The notes beneath the pieces are model-generated. The model made no database searches and had not been told where the DNA came from. It saw only the letters and a list, made by a program, of their open reading frames with translations. Source: JBOGEB01 sp050743125 (GTDB lineage: Bacteria > Actinomycetota > Nitriliruptoria > Euzebyales > Egibacteraceae). Taken from it: a stretch of DNA of 25,169 nucleotides. The translations under genes were made by a program, and so were the position numbers. Of the stretch, positions 1 to 6,670 are shown piece after piece; positions within the stretch are counted from its first letter, which is position 1; the number at the start of each line of letters is the position of its first letter. Where the stretch lies: contig JBOGEB010000049.1 in the NCBI GenBank assembly GCA_050743125.1, positions 1 to 25,169 on the forward strand, given 5' to 3'.

Positions 1-981
1 GCCAGCGCCAGCGTCGTCGCCGTGGCGCGGCGCGGCGCGGCCCGCCTGTCCGCACGGCTTGACGGCAGCCCGCTGACCGACGAGACCGCCGACACGGTCG
101 ACGCCGGCGCGCTGCCGGCCACGCGGAGCGCTCACGATGACCCGGAGCCGGTCCGTCAGGGGAGCTGGGCGCAGGTCCTGCGCCTGGCGGGGGTGCCGAC
201 TCAGGACGTCGCCGCCGTCGAGTACCAGAACTTGCTCGCCTGCTTCGACGCCGAGGCCGCGATCAGCGACGACTTCTTCGAGCGCCCCCTCGAGTGCCTG
301 CGACAGTTGCACGGGCTGATCTGCTCCGGGCTCGTCGACCCTGACGTCATCGGCCAGCCCCGCCAGGCATCCCAGGCGGTACACGACGGGGCACAAGGCC
401 GCGTGCTCTACCGCGCCCCGGAGCCCGCGGCGGTGCCAAGCCTGCTCGACGAGCTCGTGAGCTGGCTGGGCAGGCGGAGCGCGATGCTGCCGACGCTCGT
501 CGTCGCCGGGATCGTCCAGGAGCGGCTGCTCGAGTGGCAACCCTTCGAGGCCGCGAACGGGCGGCTCGCCAGGACCGCGTCGCGGGTCGTGCTCCGCGCA
601 CGCGGTTTCGACCCCCACGGCGCCAGCGTCCCCGAGCGCGAGCTGGCCGCCGACCCGCTCGGCTACTACGGCGAGATCGCGGCGACCCTCCGGCGTGGTG
701 GCGACCTTGGCCCCTGGCTGGAGCGCTACGCCGAGGCCGTGCTCACGGCCGTCGAGCGGGTCGCCGACGTGGTCGATCCCCATCCTCGGCCTGAGCCGCA
801 CCCCCGCGCGGCCGCGGTCGCCGACGGGCTCGAACCGGGCGAAACCGTCACGATCGCGGAGTATGCTGCGCGCGTCCGGACGAGCTACGAGACCGCGCGC
901 GCGGACCTGTGCACGCTCGCCCAGGCTGGCCTGCTCGCTGTGGACCCGCAGACCCGGGGGCTCCGCTACCGTCGCCGCTGA
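1..981 (+). CDS. Fic-fold protein with degenerate active-site motif and C-terminal winged helix (5' end possibly outside window)
   Basis: The first start codon in the window is GTG at 22, but the frame is open to base 1, so the gene probably begins upstream. Residue numbers here count from GTG 22. The centre (about residues 70-240) looks like a Fic domain. The signature HPFxxGNGRxxR appears as QPFEAANGRLAR (173-184): the catalytic histidine is glutamine (codon 538-540) and the first glycine is alanine, while the NGR and final R are kept. Residues 270-319 look like a winged helix (VTIAEYAARVRTSYETARADLCTL), as in many Fic-HTH proteins. Canonical Fic enzymes transfer AMP to protein hydroxyls using that histidine, so I infer this one is inactive in AMPylation or does something else, perhaps DNA binding. 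It stands alone, about 130 bp before the lipoprotein genes. Fold call fairly sure; function unknown. Confidence 0.75.
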   Translation, partial: ASASVVAVARRGAARLSARLDGSPLTDETADTVDAGALPATRSAHDDPEPVRQGSWAQVLRLAGVPTQDVAAVEYQNLLACFDAEAAISDDFFERPLECLRQLHGLICSGLVDPDVIGQPRQASQAVHDGAQGRVLYRAPEPAAVPSLLDELVSWLGRRSAMLPTLVVAGIVQERLLEWQPFEAANGRLARTASRVVLRARGFDPHGASVPERELAADPLGYYGEIAATLRRGGDLGPWLERYAEAVLTAVERVADVVDPHPRPEPHPRAAAVADGLEPGETVTIAEYAARVRTSYETARADLCTLAQAGLLAVDPQTRGLRYRRR

Positions 982-1109
982 CACAGTGGCTGTTTGATCC
1001 TCGACCAGACGGACGCTGCCCCCGGCAGGTCGATAAGATGCAGGTCGTACTACATCAGTAGCAGACGGCGCGGCCAGAGCACTGGCTTCGCCACTCCGAG
1101 GAGGAACCC

Positions 1110-1235
1110 ATGCGGAACAAGCTGATTGCCCTGCTGCTGGCCGGTCTGCTCGCCTTGGGAGCCGCCGCTTGCGGTGGCGGCGCCAAGAGCGGCGGCACCA
1201 CCGAGACGCCCGCCCCGACGGGCACTCCCACCTAG
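1110..1235 (+). CDS. Tiny lipoprotein (41 aa)
   Basis: This 41-codon ORF has a strong ribosome binding site (GAGGAGG at 1098-1104, 5 nt before the ATG). It encodes a lipoprotein signal: MRNK, a hydrophobic stretch (LIALLLAGLLALG), then the lipobox AAAC with the modified cysteine at residue 21. The mature peptide is only about 21 residues (GGGAKSGGTTETPAPTGTPT), rich in Gly, Thr and Pro. Nothing in it suggests an enzyme; it should be a small lipid-anchored surface peptide. The gene at 1503 has the same plan (signal, lipobox, Thr/Pro/Glu tail), so the two look like tandem paralogues. Genes this short are often missed by gene callers. Confidence 0.72.
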   Translation: MRNKLIALLLAGLLALGAAACGGGAKSGGTTETPAPTGTPT

Positions 1236-1502
1236 CGGTCCGCGCGGAAAAACCCGTGGCATTCGGGGGCGTGCCCAGGGTCCCCTCTGGGGTTCCGGAC
1301 CCCCTCACAGTCAACGGAACTTTCCGCTTGGCCCACTAGCGCACCGTCCGGCCATCCTGACGCGGTGTCCTTCCGGACAGGCTTCTATCGTGATCGGAGG
1401 GGAGCGCTCTGCAAAGATTCATGTCCTCCTACAGCTATAGGAGACTGCGATGCCGGGCCGGGGATCGTCCCGCTCGGCTTCCGCCCACCATGGAGGGATC
1501 AC
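1236..1502. other. Intergenic stretch between the two lipoprotein genes
   Basis: No coding frame is convincing here. A GC-rich self-complementary patch lies at 1278-1304: CCCC (1282-1285) faces GGGG (1289-1292) across TCT, and GGGTCC (1278-1283) could pair with GGACCC (1297-1302). It has no T-run, so it is at best a factor-assisted terminator. TATAGG near 1435 could be a -10 box for the second lipoprotein, but I see no matching -35. Confidence 0.3.
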
Positions 1503-1682
1503 GTGAAGCTTCGTAGCAGCATCCTCGCGGCCTCGATGGTCGCTTTGCTCGCCCTCGGAGGCGCCGCCTGCGCCAAGAAGAGCACCACGGGCACGACCAC
1601 CGAGACGACGACCACCACCGAGACCACCGGCACCGCCACCACGGAAGCGCCGGGCGCGACCACGACGGAGAGCCCGACCTAA
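1503..1682 (+). CDS. Small Thr-rich lipoprotein (59 aa)
   Basis: I chose GTG 1503 because GGAGGG (1492-1497) lies 5 nt upstream and because it puts a proper lipoprotein signal at the N-terminus: KLRSS, a hydrophobic core (ILAASMVALLALGG), then GAAC with the cysteine at residue 23. A start further upstream at 1365 would bury the signal behind 46 residues and is unlikely. The mature part (about 37 residues) begins AKKSTTG and then is mostly Thr/Glu/Ala/Pro (TTTETTTTTETTGTATTEAPG), a low-complexity tail of the kind found in surface linkers and possible O-glycosylation targets. It is probably a paralogue of the 41-aa lipoprotein at 1110. A strong terminator follows 18 nt after the stop. Role unknown. 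Confidence 0.72.
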   Translation: MKLRSSILAASMVALLALGGAACAKKSTTGTTTETTTTTETTGTATTEAPGATTTESPT

Positions 1683-1694
1683 CTGGAGAATTCG

Positions 1695-3062
1695 TCACGC
1701 AGGATCGGGCCGCGCACCGTGCGCGGCCCGATCCTCTTTTGTTGCCGCTGCCGGCCGCAGCTCCTGGACAAGGCGGGCGCTCAGGGCCTCGAGACGCTCG
1801 CTGCGACGGACCTGCCACCCGGCGGCATGGATCTTCGGGCGCATCTCGGCGACCGCGGTGAGACAGCGCTCCCGCAGCTCGGCGAGCGGAACCGGGTCGA
1901 CGAGCCGCCGCCCGGTTGCCATGACCTGCTCGAGCAGCGGCCTGCCCTCCAGCACCTCGTCGATGAGCCCGATGACGTCCCCGCCGTCACGGCGCCACAC
2001 CTGCTTGCGACCGGGACTCGTCGTCTTCTCGGGGCTGCCGCTGATCTTGCTGACCGGGCGCCCGCCGATGTCGACAAGCTTGTAGACGCCTGAGAAGGCA
2101 GGGTCACGCCGGGCGGTCAGCAAGGAGGTCCCGACCCCGTACCCGTCGATCGGCGCGCCCGCGGCCTCGAGGTCAGCGATCGAGACGGCGTCGAGGTCGC
2201 CGGACGCGAGGATCCTCGCGTCGTCGAAGCCCGCGTCGTCGAGCATCCGCCGGGCCCCGCGGGCGAGCCCCAAGAGGTCGCCTGAATCCAGGCGGATCCC
2301 ACCCAGCCGATGTCCCCGCTCGGCAAGCTCCTGGGCCACAGTGATCGCGTTCGGCACCCCGGTACCCAAGGTGTCGTACGTGTCGACGAGGAGGATGCAG
2401 CGGTCCGGGAACGTCCGGGCGTACGCGCGGAACGCCTCGAGCTCGCTGTCGAACGACATGATCCACGAGTGCGCCTGCGTGCCCGAGAGCGGCACGCCGA
2501 ACCGGCGCCCGGCCTGGACGTTCGACGTTGCGGCGCAGCCACCGATGAACGCCACCCTGGCACCGGTCAGCGCGCCGTCCGGCCCGTGCGCGCGGCGGGC
2601 CCCGAACTCGAGCACGCCCTTGCCGCCCGCCGCCGCCACGATCTGGCCCGCGTTGCTCGCCACCAACGAGCTGTAGCAGATCCGGTTGAGCAGCGTGGTC
2701 TCGACGAGCTGCGCCTGGGCGAGCGGCGCGGTGACCCGCAGGAGCGGCTCGTGCCCGAACACCGGCGTCCCCTCCGGCACCGCCCAGACCTCACCCGTGA
2801 AGCGCAGCTGTCGCAGCCACTCGAGGAAGCAGTCCGGCAGTGTCCCTTGCGACCGCAGATAGTCGATGTCCCCGCCGTCGAACGCCAGCCGCTCCAGGTA
2901 GTCCAGCGCCGGGTCGAGGCCGGCCGCCACCACCACGTCGAGCCCTTCCGGCGGTGTGCGGAAGAACAGCTCGAACGTCGCCTCGACATCGGCGCACCCC
3001 GAGTCGAGGTAGCCGGCCATCATCGTCAGCTCGTACAAGTCGGTGAACAGCGCGTCCGACAC
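1695..3062 (-). CDS. pncB: Nicotinate phosphoribosyltransferase
   Basis: This enzyme makes nicotinate mononucleotide from nicotinate and PRPP with ATP hydrolysis, the entry step of the Preiss-Handler route to NAD, in the cytoplasm. Family marks are the N-terminal TDLYELTMMAGYL, the central IRLDSGDLLGLARGARRML and ILASGDLD, the PRPP-site region DGYGVGTSL, and KISGSPEKTTSPGRKQVWR. About 455 residues is normal length. I chose GTG 3062, giving SDALFTDLYELT at the N-terminus, with AGGG 8 nt upstream. GTG 3071 is possible but has AGG directly abutting it. The frame stays open to 3164, inside the palindrome. nrtR lies immediately upstream on the same strand and the 44-bp near-palindrome sits in the gap. 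The last codons overlap the terminator of the opposite-strand lipoproteins. Confidence 0.93.
   Translation of the reverse strand: MSDALFTDLYELTMMAGYLDSGCADVEATFELFFRTPPEGLDVVVAAGLDPALDYLERLAFDGGDIDYLRSQGTLPDCFLEWLRQLRFTGEVWAVPEGTPVFGHEPLLRVTAPLAQAQLVETTLLNRICYSSLVASNAGQIVAAAGGKGVLEFGARRAHGPDGALTGARVAFIGGCAATSNVQAGRRFGVPLSGTQAHSWIMSFDSELEAFRAYARTFPDRCILLVDTYDTLGTGVPNAITVAQELAERGHRLGGIRLDSGDLLGLARGARRMLDDAGFDDARILASGDLDAVSIADLEAAGAPIDGYGVGTSLLTARRDPAFSGVYKLVDIGGRPVSKISGSPEKTTSPGRKQVWRRDGGDVIGLIDEVLEGRPLLEQVMATGRRLVDPVPLAELRERCLTAVAEMRPKIHAAGWQVRRSERLEALSARLVQELRPAAATKEDRAAHGARPDPA
1701..1740 (+). terminator. Rho-independent terminator of the lipoprotein pair, inside the 3' coding end of pncB
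   Basis: A perfect 15-bp stem (1701-1715 with 1721-1735, AGGATCGGGCCGCGC against its complement) with loop ACCGT is followed by CTTTTGTTG. It ends plus-strand transcription from the lipoprotein genes. The same bases encode the last residues of PncB on the minus strand (EDRAAHGARPDP), so hairpin and codons share sequence. Confidence 0.85.
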
Positions 3063-3121
3063 TGCGCTCACCCTGCGGTCGTAGCCGGAGTTCGATGCTT
3101 GCCACAGTAGCCGGACGTCCC

Positions 3122-3165
3122 TGTGGCCAGGATTCGTCACGTATGCGTTACGAACCCTGGCCACA
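3122..3165. promoter_or_regulatory. 44-bp near-perfect palindrome upstream of pncB, candidate NrtR operator
   Basis: Arms 3122-3137 and 3150-3165 pair at 15 of 16 positions (outer TGTGGCCAGG / CCTGGCCACA). The symmetry continues through the 12-nt middle, giving 19 matching pairs of 22 over the whole 44 bp, centred between 3143 and 3144. It lies between nrtR and pncB, 60 nt upstream of the chosen pncB start, where an operator would be expected. Assignment to NrtR is inferred from position and gene content. Confidence 0.65.
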
Positions 3166-3216
3166 ACCTCGACTGGTGGACAGGCGACTGGGTGGACAGG
3201 CGGCTGCGGGACCCCG

Positions 3217-3864
3217 TCAGGCGGTGATCACGTCGTCGAGCAGCACGAGGCCTGTCCCGGCGAATCGGTAGAGCTGCGCCGGGCGGTGCGAGCCGCGCCG
3301 CTGGCCCTCGGCCTCCTCCAGCATCCCCCGCGACAGCACCTGCTTGCGGAAGTTCCGCTTGTCGACCGTCCGGCCCAGCACCGCCTGGTACACGGACTGG
3401 AGGTCGCTCAGGGTGAACTCCTCGGGCAGCAGCCCGTACGCGACGTTCGAGTACGACAGCTTCGCCCGTAGCCGCTCGACCGCAGACGCGAGGATGTCGG
3501 CGTGGTCGAAGGCCAGCGCGGGCGGCGTGGACGCCGGCCACCAGCGGCATGCCGGCCGCGGCTCGACCGGCTTCGAGAGCAGCGCGAGGTAGCTCACGCT
3601 CACCACCCGGCCGCGCGGGTCACGGTCCGGCGCGCCGAACGACGCGAGCTGCTCCAGGTGGCGGGGCTGGTGCGGCCCCAACCCTAGGGACAGCACCCGC
3701 CGCGCCGCCTCCTCCAGGTCCTCGTCGTGGCGCACCGAGCCGCCCGGCAGCGCCCACGAGCCGACGAACGGCTCGTGGCTCCGGCGCACCACCAGCACGA
3801 TCGTCTCTTCCCGGAGCGTCACGCACACGACGTCGACCGCGACATGGACCGGCTCACCCAGCAT
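3217..3864 (-). CDS. nrtR: NrtR-type transcriptional regulator (degenerate Nudix domain plus winged helix)
   Basis: This looks like an NrtR regulator, a family in which a Nudix fold senses ADP-ribose-type NAD metabolites and a C-terminal winged helix binds DNA upstream of NAD-synthesis genes. Residues 5-110 carry the Nudix fold (VDVVCVTLREETIVLVVRR; SWALPGGSV). The Nudix box starts correctly (G42-x5-E48, then R56), but the glutamates of REUxEE are V57, L60 and G61, so hydrolysis should be lost, as in regulators. Residues 130-215 match the NrtR wing region (KLSYSNVAYGLLPEEFTLSDLQSVYQAVLG, DKRNFRKQVL, PAQLYRF). ATG 3864 overlaps the helicase stop by 11 nt, so translation is probably coupled. 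pncB follows downstream across a large palindrome, its likely operator. Confidence 0.88.
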   Translation of the reverse strand: MLGEPVHVAVDVVCVTLREETIVLVVRRSHEPFVGSWALPGGSVRHDEDLEEAARRVLSLGLGPHQPRHLEQLASFGAPDRDPRGRVVSVSYLALLSKPVEPRPACRWWPASTPPALAFDHADILASAVERLRAKLSYSNVAYGLLPEEFTLSDLQSVYQAVLGRTVDKRNFRKQVLSRGMLEEAEGQRRGSHRPAQLYRFAGTGLVLLDDVITA

Positions 3865-5887
3865 GTCCAGTCCCGCCGCCCTCGGCCAGAACCTCCAGCA
3901 CCTGTAACCCGTAGCGCTCCACACGGGTGGGGCCGAGGCCGCGCACGCCGCGCAGCTGTGAGAGCGTGCCCGGCCGCTGCTCCGTGAGCTCGTGAAGCGT
4001 CGAGTCGGGGAAGACCACATAGGCCGGGACTCCGTCGCGCTGCGCCCGCTGGAGCCGCCAGGCCCGGAGGCGAGCCTCGAGCGCCGGATCGGCACGACCG
4101 TTGCCGGTGGCGGCCTTTGCTCCCGCGCCGCGTTGCGGCAGCGTGCCCGGCGCCGCGCCGCGTTGCGGCGCGTCCTGACTGAGGTTGTAGAGGAAGCGCG
4201 ACGGGCGACGGGGCTGGGGTGCGCCGCGCCAGCCTGGCCGGCTGCGTGCCCAGGACAGCCACAGGTGGCGCCGCGCGCGGGTCACGCCGACGTAGAGCAG
4301 GCGTCGCTCCTCCTCGATCTCGTCCTCGGAGCGGGCGTGGGAGATCGGCAGGAGCCCCTCCTCAAGCGCGACGAGGAAGAGCGCGTCGAACTCCGTCCCC
4401 TTCGCCCGGTGGAGGGTGAGCAACGTGACCGCCTGGTCCCCCGTAGCCTCGTGGCCGGCGGCGGCACGCCGCGCCAGATCGGCGACCAGCGCCGCGAACT
4501 CAAGCTGTGGCTGCTCGTCGACGGCCGCGACGGCGATCTCCAGCAACGCGCCGAGGTTGCGCCAGCGCTCGCGAGCGGCCTCGCCGGCAGGCTCGCGGCG
4601 GGGATGCCAGGAGAGCCGGTCGCGGAGCACCCGCTCGACCTCACGGTCTGCGCGCTTCGGCCTGACCAGCAGCGGGTCAGGTGCGGTCCCCCGCTCGGCC
4701 GCGGCCCGCAACGCGGAGAGGGCCTGGCGGATCTCGGGCCGGTCGAAGAAGCCGCCGTCACCGCGGACGACGTACGGCACCCCCGCCGCGCGGAGCGCGT
4801 CCTCCAACGGCTCGGACTGGGCGTTGATGCGGTAGCAGATCGCGATCTCGCCTGCAAGCACGTCGTCGTCGATCAGCGCACGCACCCGGCCGACGACGGC
4901 GCGGATCTCGGCGTCGGCATCGGCGAACTCGCGGAAGACCGGAGCGGTGCCGGAGTGGGGGACACAGGCGACCAGGCGCTTGCGCAGCGCGAGGGGCTTG
5001 GTCCACAGGACCTGGTTCGCGAGGTCGAGGATCTCCTGGGTCGACCGGTAGCTCTGCGTCAGCGTCACGACCTTCGCGTTCGGGAAGTGCCGCCGGAATC
5101 CGGTGAGGTACCCCGGCGACGCGCCGGTGAACGAGAAGATCGTCTGATCGTCGTCGCCGACGACGCACAGCTCGTCTGAGCCCCCGAGCCAGCCACGGAG
5201 CAGCGCCCACTGTGCGGGGTTGACGTCCTGGAACTCGTCCACCGTGAAGAAGCGATAGCGCGCCTGTACCTCTTCGGCCACGTCGGGCCGCTCGAGGAGC
5301 GCGGCCATCCGCACGAGCATGTCCTCGTAGTCGATCACGCCCGCTGCGGCCTTCTCGGCCTCGTAGCGGGCGTAGACCTCGGCCATCACGTCCGGGTCCA
5401 CCGGCCCCCGGCGGGTGCGCGCCTGGACGGCGTAGGCTTCGGGGTCGAGGCGCCGCACCTTCGCCCATTCGATCTCGGTCGCGAGGTCGCGTGGCTGGCA
5501 GCCCAGCCGGCGGGCGGTCCGCATGAGCAGCCCGACCTTTGAGGCGAGCACCTCGGGCAGCGGGCCGCCCTCGACTCGCGGCCAGAACCAGCGCAGCTGC
5601 GCCCAGGCCGCGGCGTGGAACGTCGCTGCCCGGATCGGCGCGCCGATGCCGAGCGTCGCCAGCCGCTCGCGCAGCTGGGCCGCCGCGCGCTCGGTGAACG
5701 TCACCGCAAGGATCTGGTCAGCGCGCGCCGCCCCGGTCGCCACTTGATACGCGATCCGGTAGGTGATCGTGCGGGTCTTTCCGGTGCCGGCACCAGCCAA
5801 GATGCACACCGGGCCGCGCACCGCCTCGGCGGCCGCGCGCTGCGCCGGGTTGAGGTCGGCCAACAGGGCAGGGGGGGCGTCCTCCAT
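3854..5887 (-). CDS. uvrD2: Superfamily 1A DNA helicase, UvrD2-like, with C-terminal HRDC domain
   Basis: This is an ATP-dependent 3'-5' helicase of the UvrD/PcrA/Rep group, acting in DNA repair or replication. From ATG 5887 the motifs run in order: Q-motif LNPAQRAA (12-19), Walker A GAGTGKT (32-38), TFTERAA, motif II DEFQD (217-221), motif III GDDDQTIFSFTGA (from 244), YRSTQEIL, motif V LTLHRAKGTEFDALF, and motif VI EERRLLYVGVTRAR. The last 70 or so residues (FPDSTLHELTEQRPGTLSQLRGVRGLGPTRVERYG) are an HRDC domain, as in mycobacterial UvrD2. I see no four-cysteine cluster before the HRDC domain. GTG 5911 is a possible earlier start, but AGGGGG there abuts the codon. About 677 aa. nrtR overlaps its 3' end. 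Confidence 0.92.
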   Translation of the reverse strand: MEDAPPALLADLNPAQRAAAEAVRGPVCILAGAGTGKTRTITYRIAYQVATGAARADQILAVTFTERAAAQLRERLATLGIGAPIRAATFHAAAWAQLRWFWPRVEGGPLPEVLASKVGLLMRTARRLGCQPRDLATEIEWAKVRRLDPEAYAVQARTRRGPVDPDVMAEVYARYEAEKAAAGVIDYEDMLVRMAALLERPDVAEEVQARYRFFTVDEFQDVNPAQWALLRGWLGGSDELCVVGDDDQTIFSFTGASPGYLTGFRRHFPNAKVVTLTQSYRSTQEILDLANQVLWTKPLALRKRLVACVPHSGTAPVFREFADADAEIRAVVGRVRALIDDDVLAGEIAICYRINAQSEPLEDALRAAGVPYVVRGDGGFFDRPEIRQALSALRAAAERGTAPDPLLVRPKRADREVERVLRDRLSWHPRREPAGEAARERWRNLGALLEIAVAAVDEQPQLEFAALVADLARRAAAGHEATGDQAVTLLTLHRAKGTEFDALFLVALEEGLLPISHARSEDEIEEERRLLYVGVTRARRHLWLSWARSRPGWRGAPQPRRPSRFLYNLSQDAPQRGAAPGTLPQRGAGAKAATGNGRADPALEARLRAWRLQRAQRDGVPAYVVFPDSTLHELTEQRPGTLSQLRGVRGLGPTRVERYGLQVLEVLAEGGGTGHAG

Positions 5888-5949
5888 CGGCCATGAGGCT
5901 ATCGGCAACACCCCCCTGATCCAGCGTTAGCGTTCCGCGGCAAAAGTGT

Positions 5950-5982
5950 GAATCCTGACGGATCCGGAAGGATGTAGGATTC
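5950..5982. promoter_or_regulatory. Inverted repeat between the helicase gene and the acidic secreted protein gene
   Basis: GAATCCT (5950-5956) and AGGATTC (5976-5982) are exact complements around GGATCC (5961-5966). The position, between divergent genes and 64 nt before the 6046 start, would suit an operator. No protein can be assigned to it from sequence alone. Confidence 0.35.
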
Positions 5983-6045
5983 CGACTTGCCGGAGATGGC
6001 TGGTTCCCTGAACCGGCGAAGACCACGCCCCCAAAGGAGAGACGG

Positions 6046-6366
6046 ATGCGAATTCTCAAGGCCCTTGCGGCCGTATTAGCCGGGACCCTTCTGTTGGCGC
6101 TACCTGCGGTCGCGATTCCACAAGATCCCCAGGATCCGAACTGCCCGGAGGCTGGCGACACGACCGACCAGGCTGACGAAACGAACAGTGACGGCACGCT
6201 CGACGAGCCTGGCGGCACGGCCGGTGAGTCTGGCGAATCTGGCGAGACGGCCCAAGACGAAACGGCCTTCGAGGAGTGCGCCCCGGAGGACGACCAGGCC
6301 CCGCAGGAGAGCAACCAGCTGCAGGGGACGCTCGAGGGCCTCCTCGGCGGCCTCCTCGGCGGCTAG
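6046..6366 (+). CDS. Small secreted, highly acidic protein (106 aa)
   Basis: A clear ribosome binding site (AAGGAGA, 6034-6040, 5 nt before the ATG) precedes a Sec-type signal peptide: MRILK, hydrophobic LAAVLAGTLLLALP, then AVA before a likely cut at residue 23/24. The mature 83 residues contain about 22 Asp/Glu and no Lys or Arg. They include low-complexity GESGESGET, two cysteines (NCPEAG and EECAPE) that could pair, and a C-terminal GLLGGLLGG repeat. An unstructured, calcium- or cation-binding exported protein is possible, but nothing in it names a family. A strong terminator follows, so it is a single-gene unit. The real-gene call rests on the binding site, signal peptide and terminator. 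Confidence 0.72.
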   Translation: MRILKALAAVLAGTLLLALPAVAIPQDPQDPNCPEAGDTTDQADETNSDGTLDEPGGTAGESGESGETAQDETAFEECAPEDDQAPQESNQLQGTLEGLLGGLLGG

Positions 6367-6382
6367 TCACGGCGCAAGAGCA

Positions 6383-6420
6383 ACGAAGGACGCCGTTCGC
6401 GGCGTCCTTCGTGCTGTTTC
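6383..6420 (+). terminator. Terminator hairpin of the acidic secreted protein gene
   Basis: A perfect 13-bp stem (6383-6395 with 6400-6412, ACGAAGGACGCCG against its complement) is closed by the tetraloop TTCG. GTGCTGTTTCC follows, a weak T-run. It begins 17 nt after the stop codon at 6366. Confidence 0.75.
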
Positions 6421-6670
6421 CTCACCCGAGCTGAGTCAAGATTGGGCGGGCCCGCATCATGCGCAGTGAGCCCGAATGTCGGGCGAACTCCGCCCGATGC
6501 AAGAGATCAAGCTGAACGACAGCTTTGTTTTTCACGTAAAACGTAGTGGTAGAGAACCGTCTTGACCGGTCCGCTCACACATGTTGTTCAATTATAGCTG
6601 ATATGATTTCGGCCACCCGAACACCGTAGTCTCCACGCCGCAATGATTCGCGTTTCCAAGGTCCTGGCGG
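6421..6670. other. Gene-free stretch with GC-rich palindromes and a local AT-rich patch
   Basis: No coding frame is supported. Visible structure: the 10-bp palindrome GCGGGCCCGC (6446-6455), a 7-bp hairpin TCGGGCG/CGCCCGA with loop AACTC (6479-6497), a near-palindrome GTTTTTCACGTAAAAC (6527-6542), and AT-rich sequence at 6585-6612, unlike the rest of the window. It lies downstream of both flanking genes (convergent), so a promoter is not required here. A small RNA or a remnant of inserted DNA is possible. Confidence 0.35.

Noticed and set aside
4000..5179. Large plus-strand frames opposite the helicase (and likewise opposite pncB and DUF255)
   Set aside because: They are rich in Arg/Gly/Ala/Pro without motifs, which is the usual antisense shadow in high-GC coding DNA.
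6562..6598. Promoter TTGACC ... TATAGC in the AT-rich gap
   Set aside because: The spacer is 25 bp, too long, and no gene starts downstream on the plus strand.
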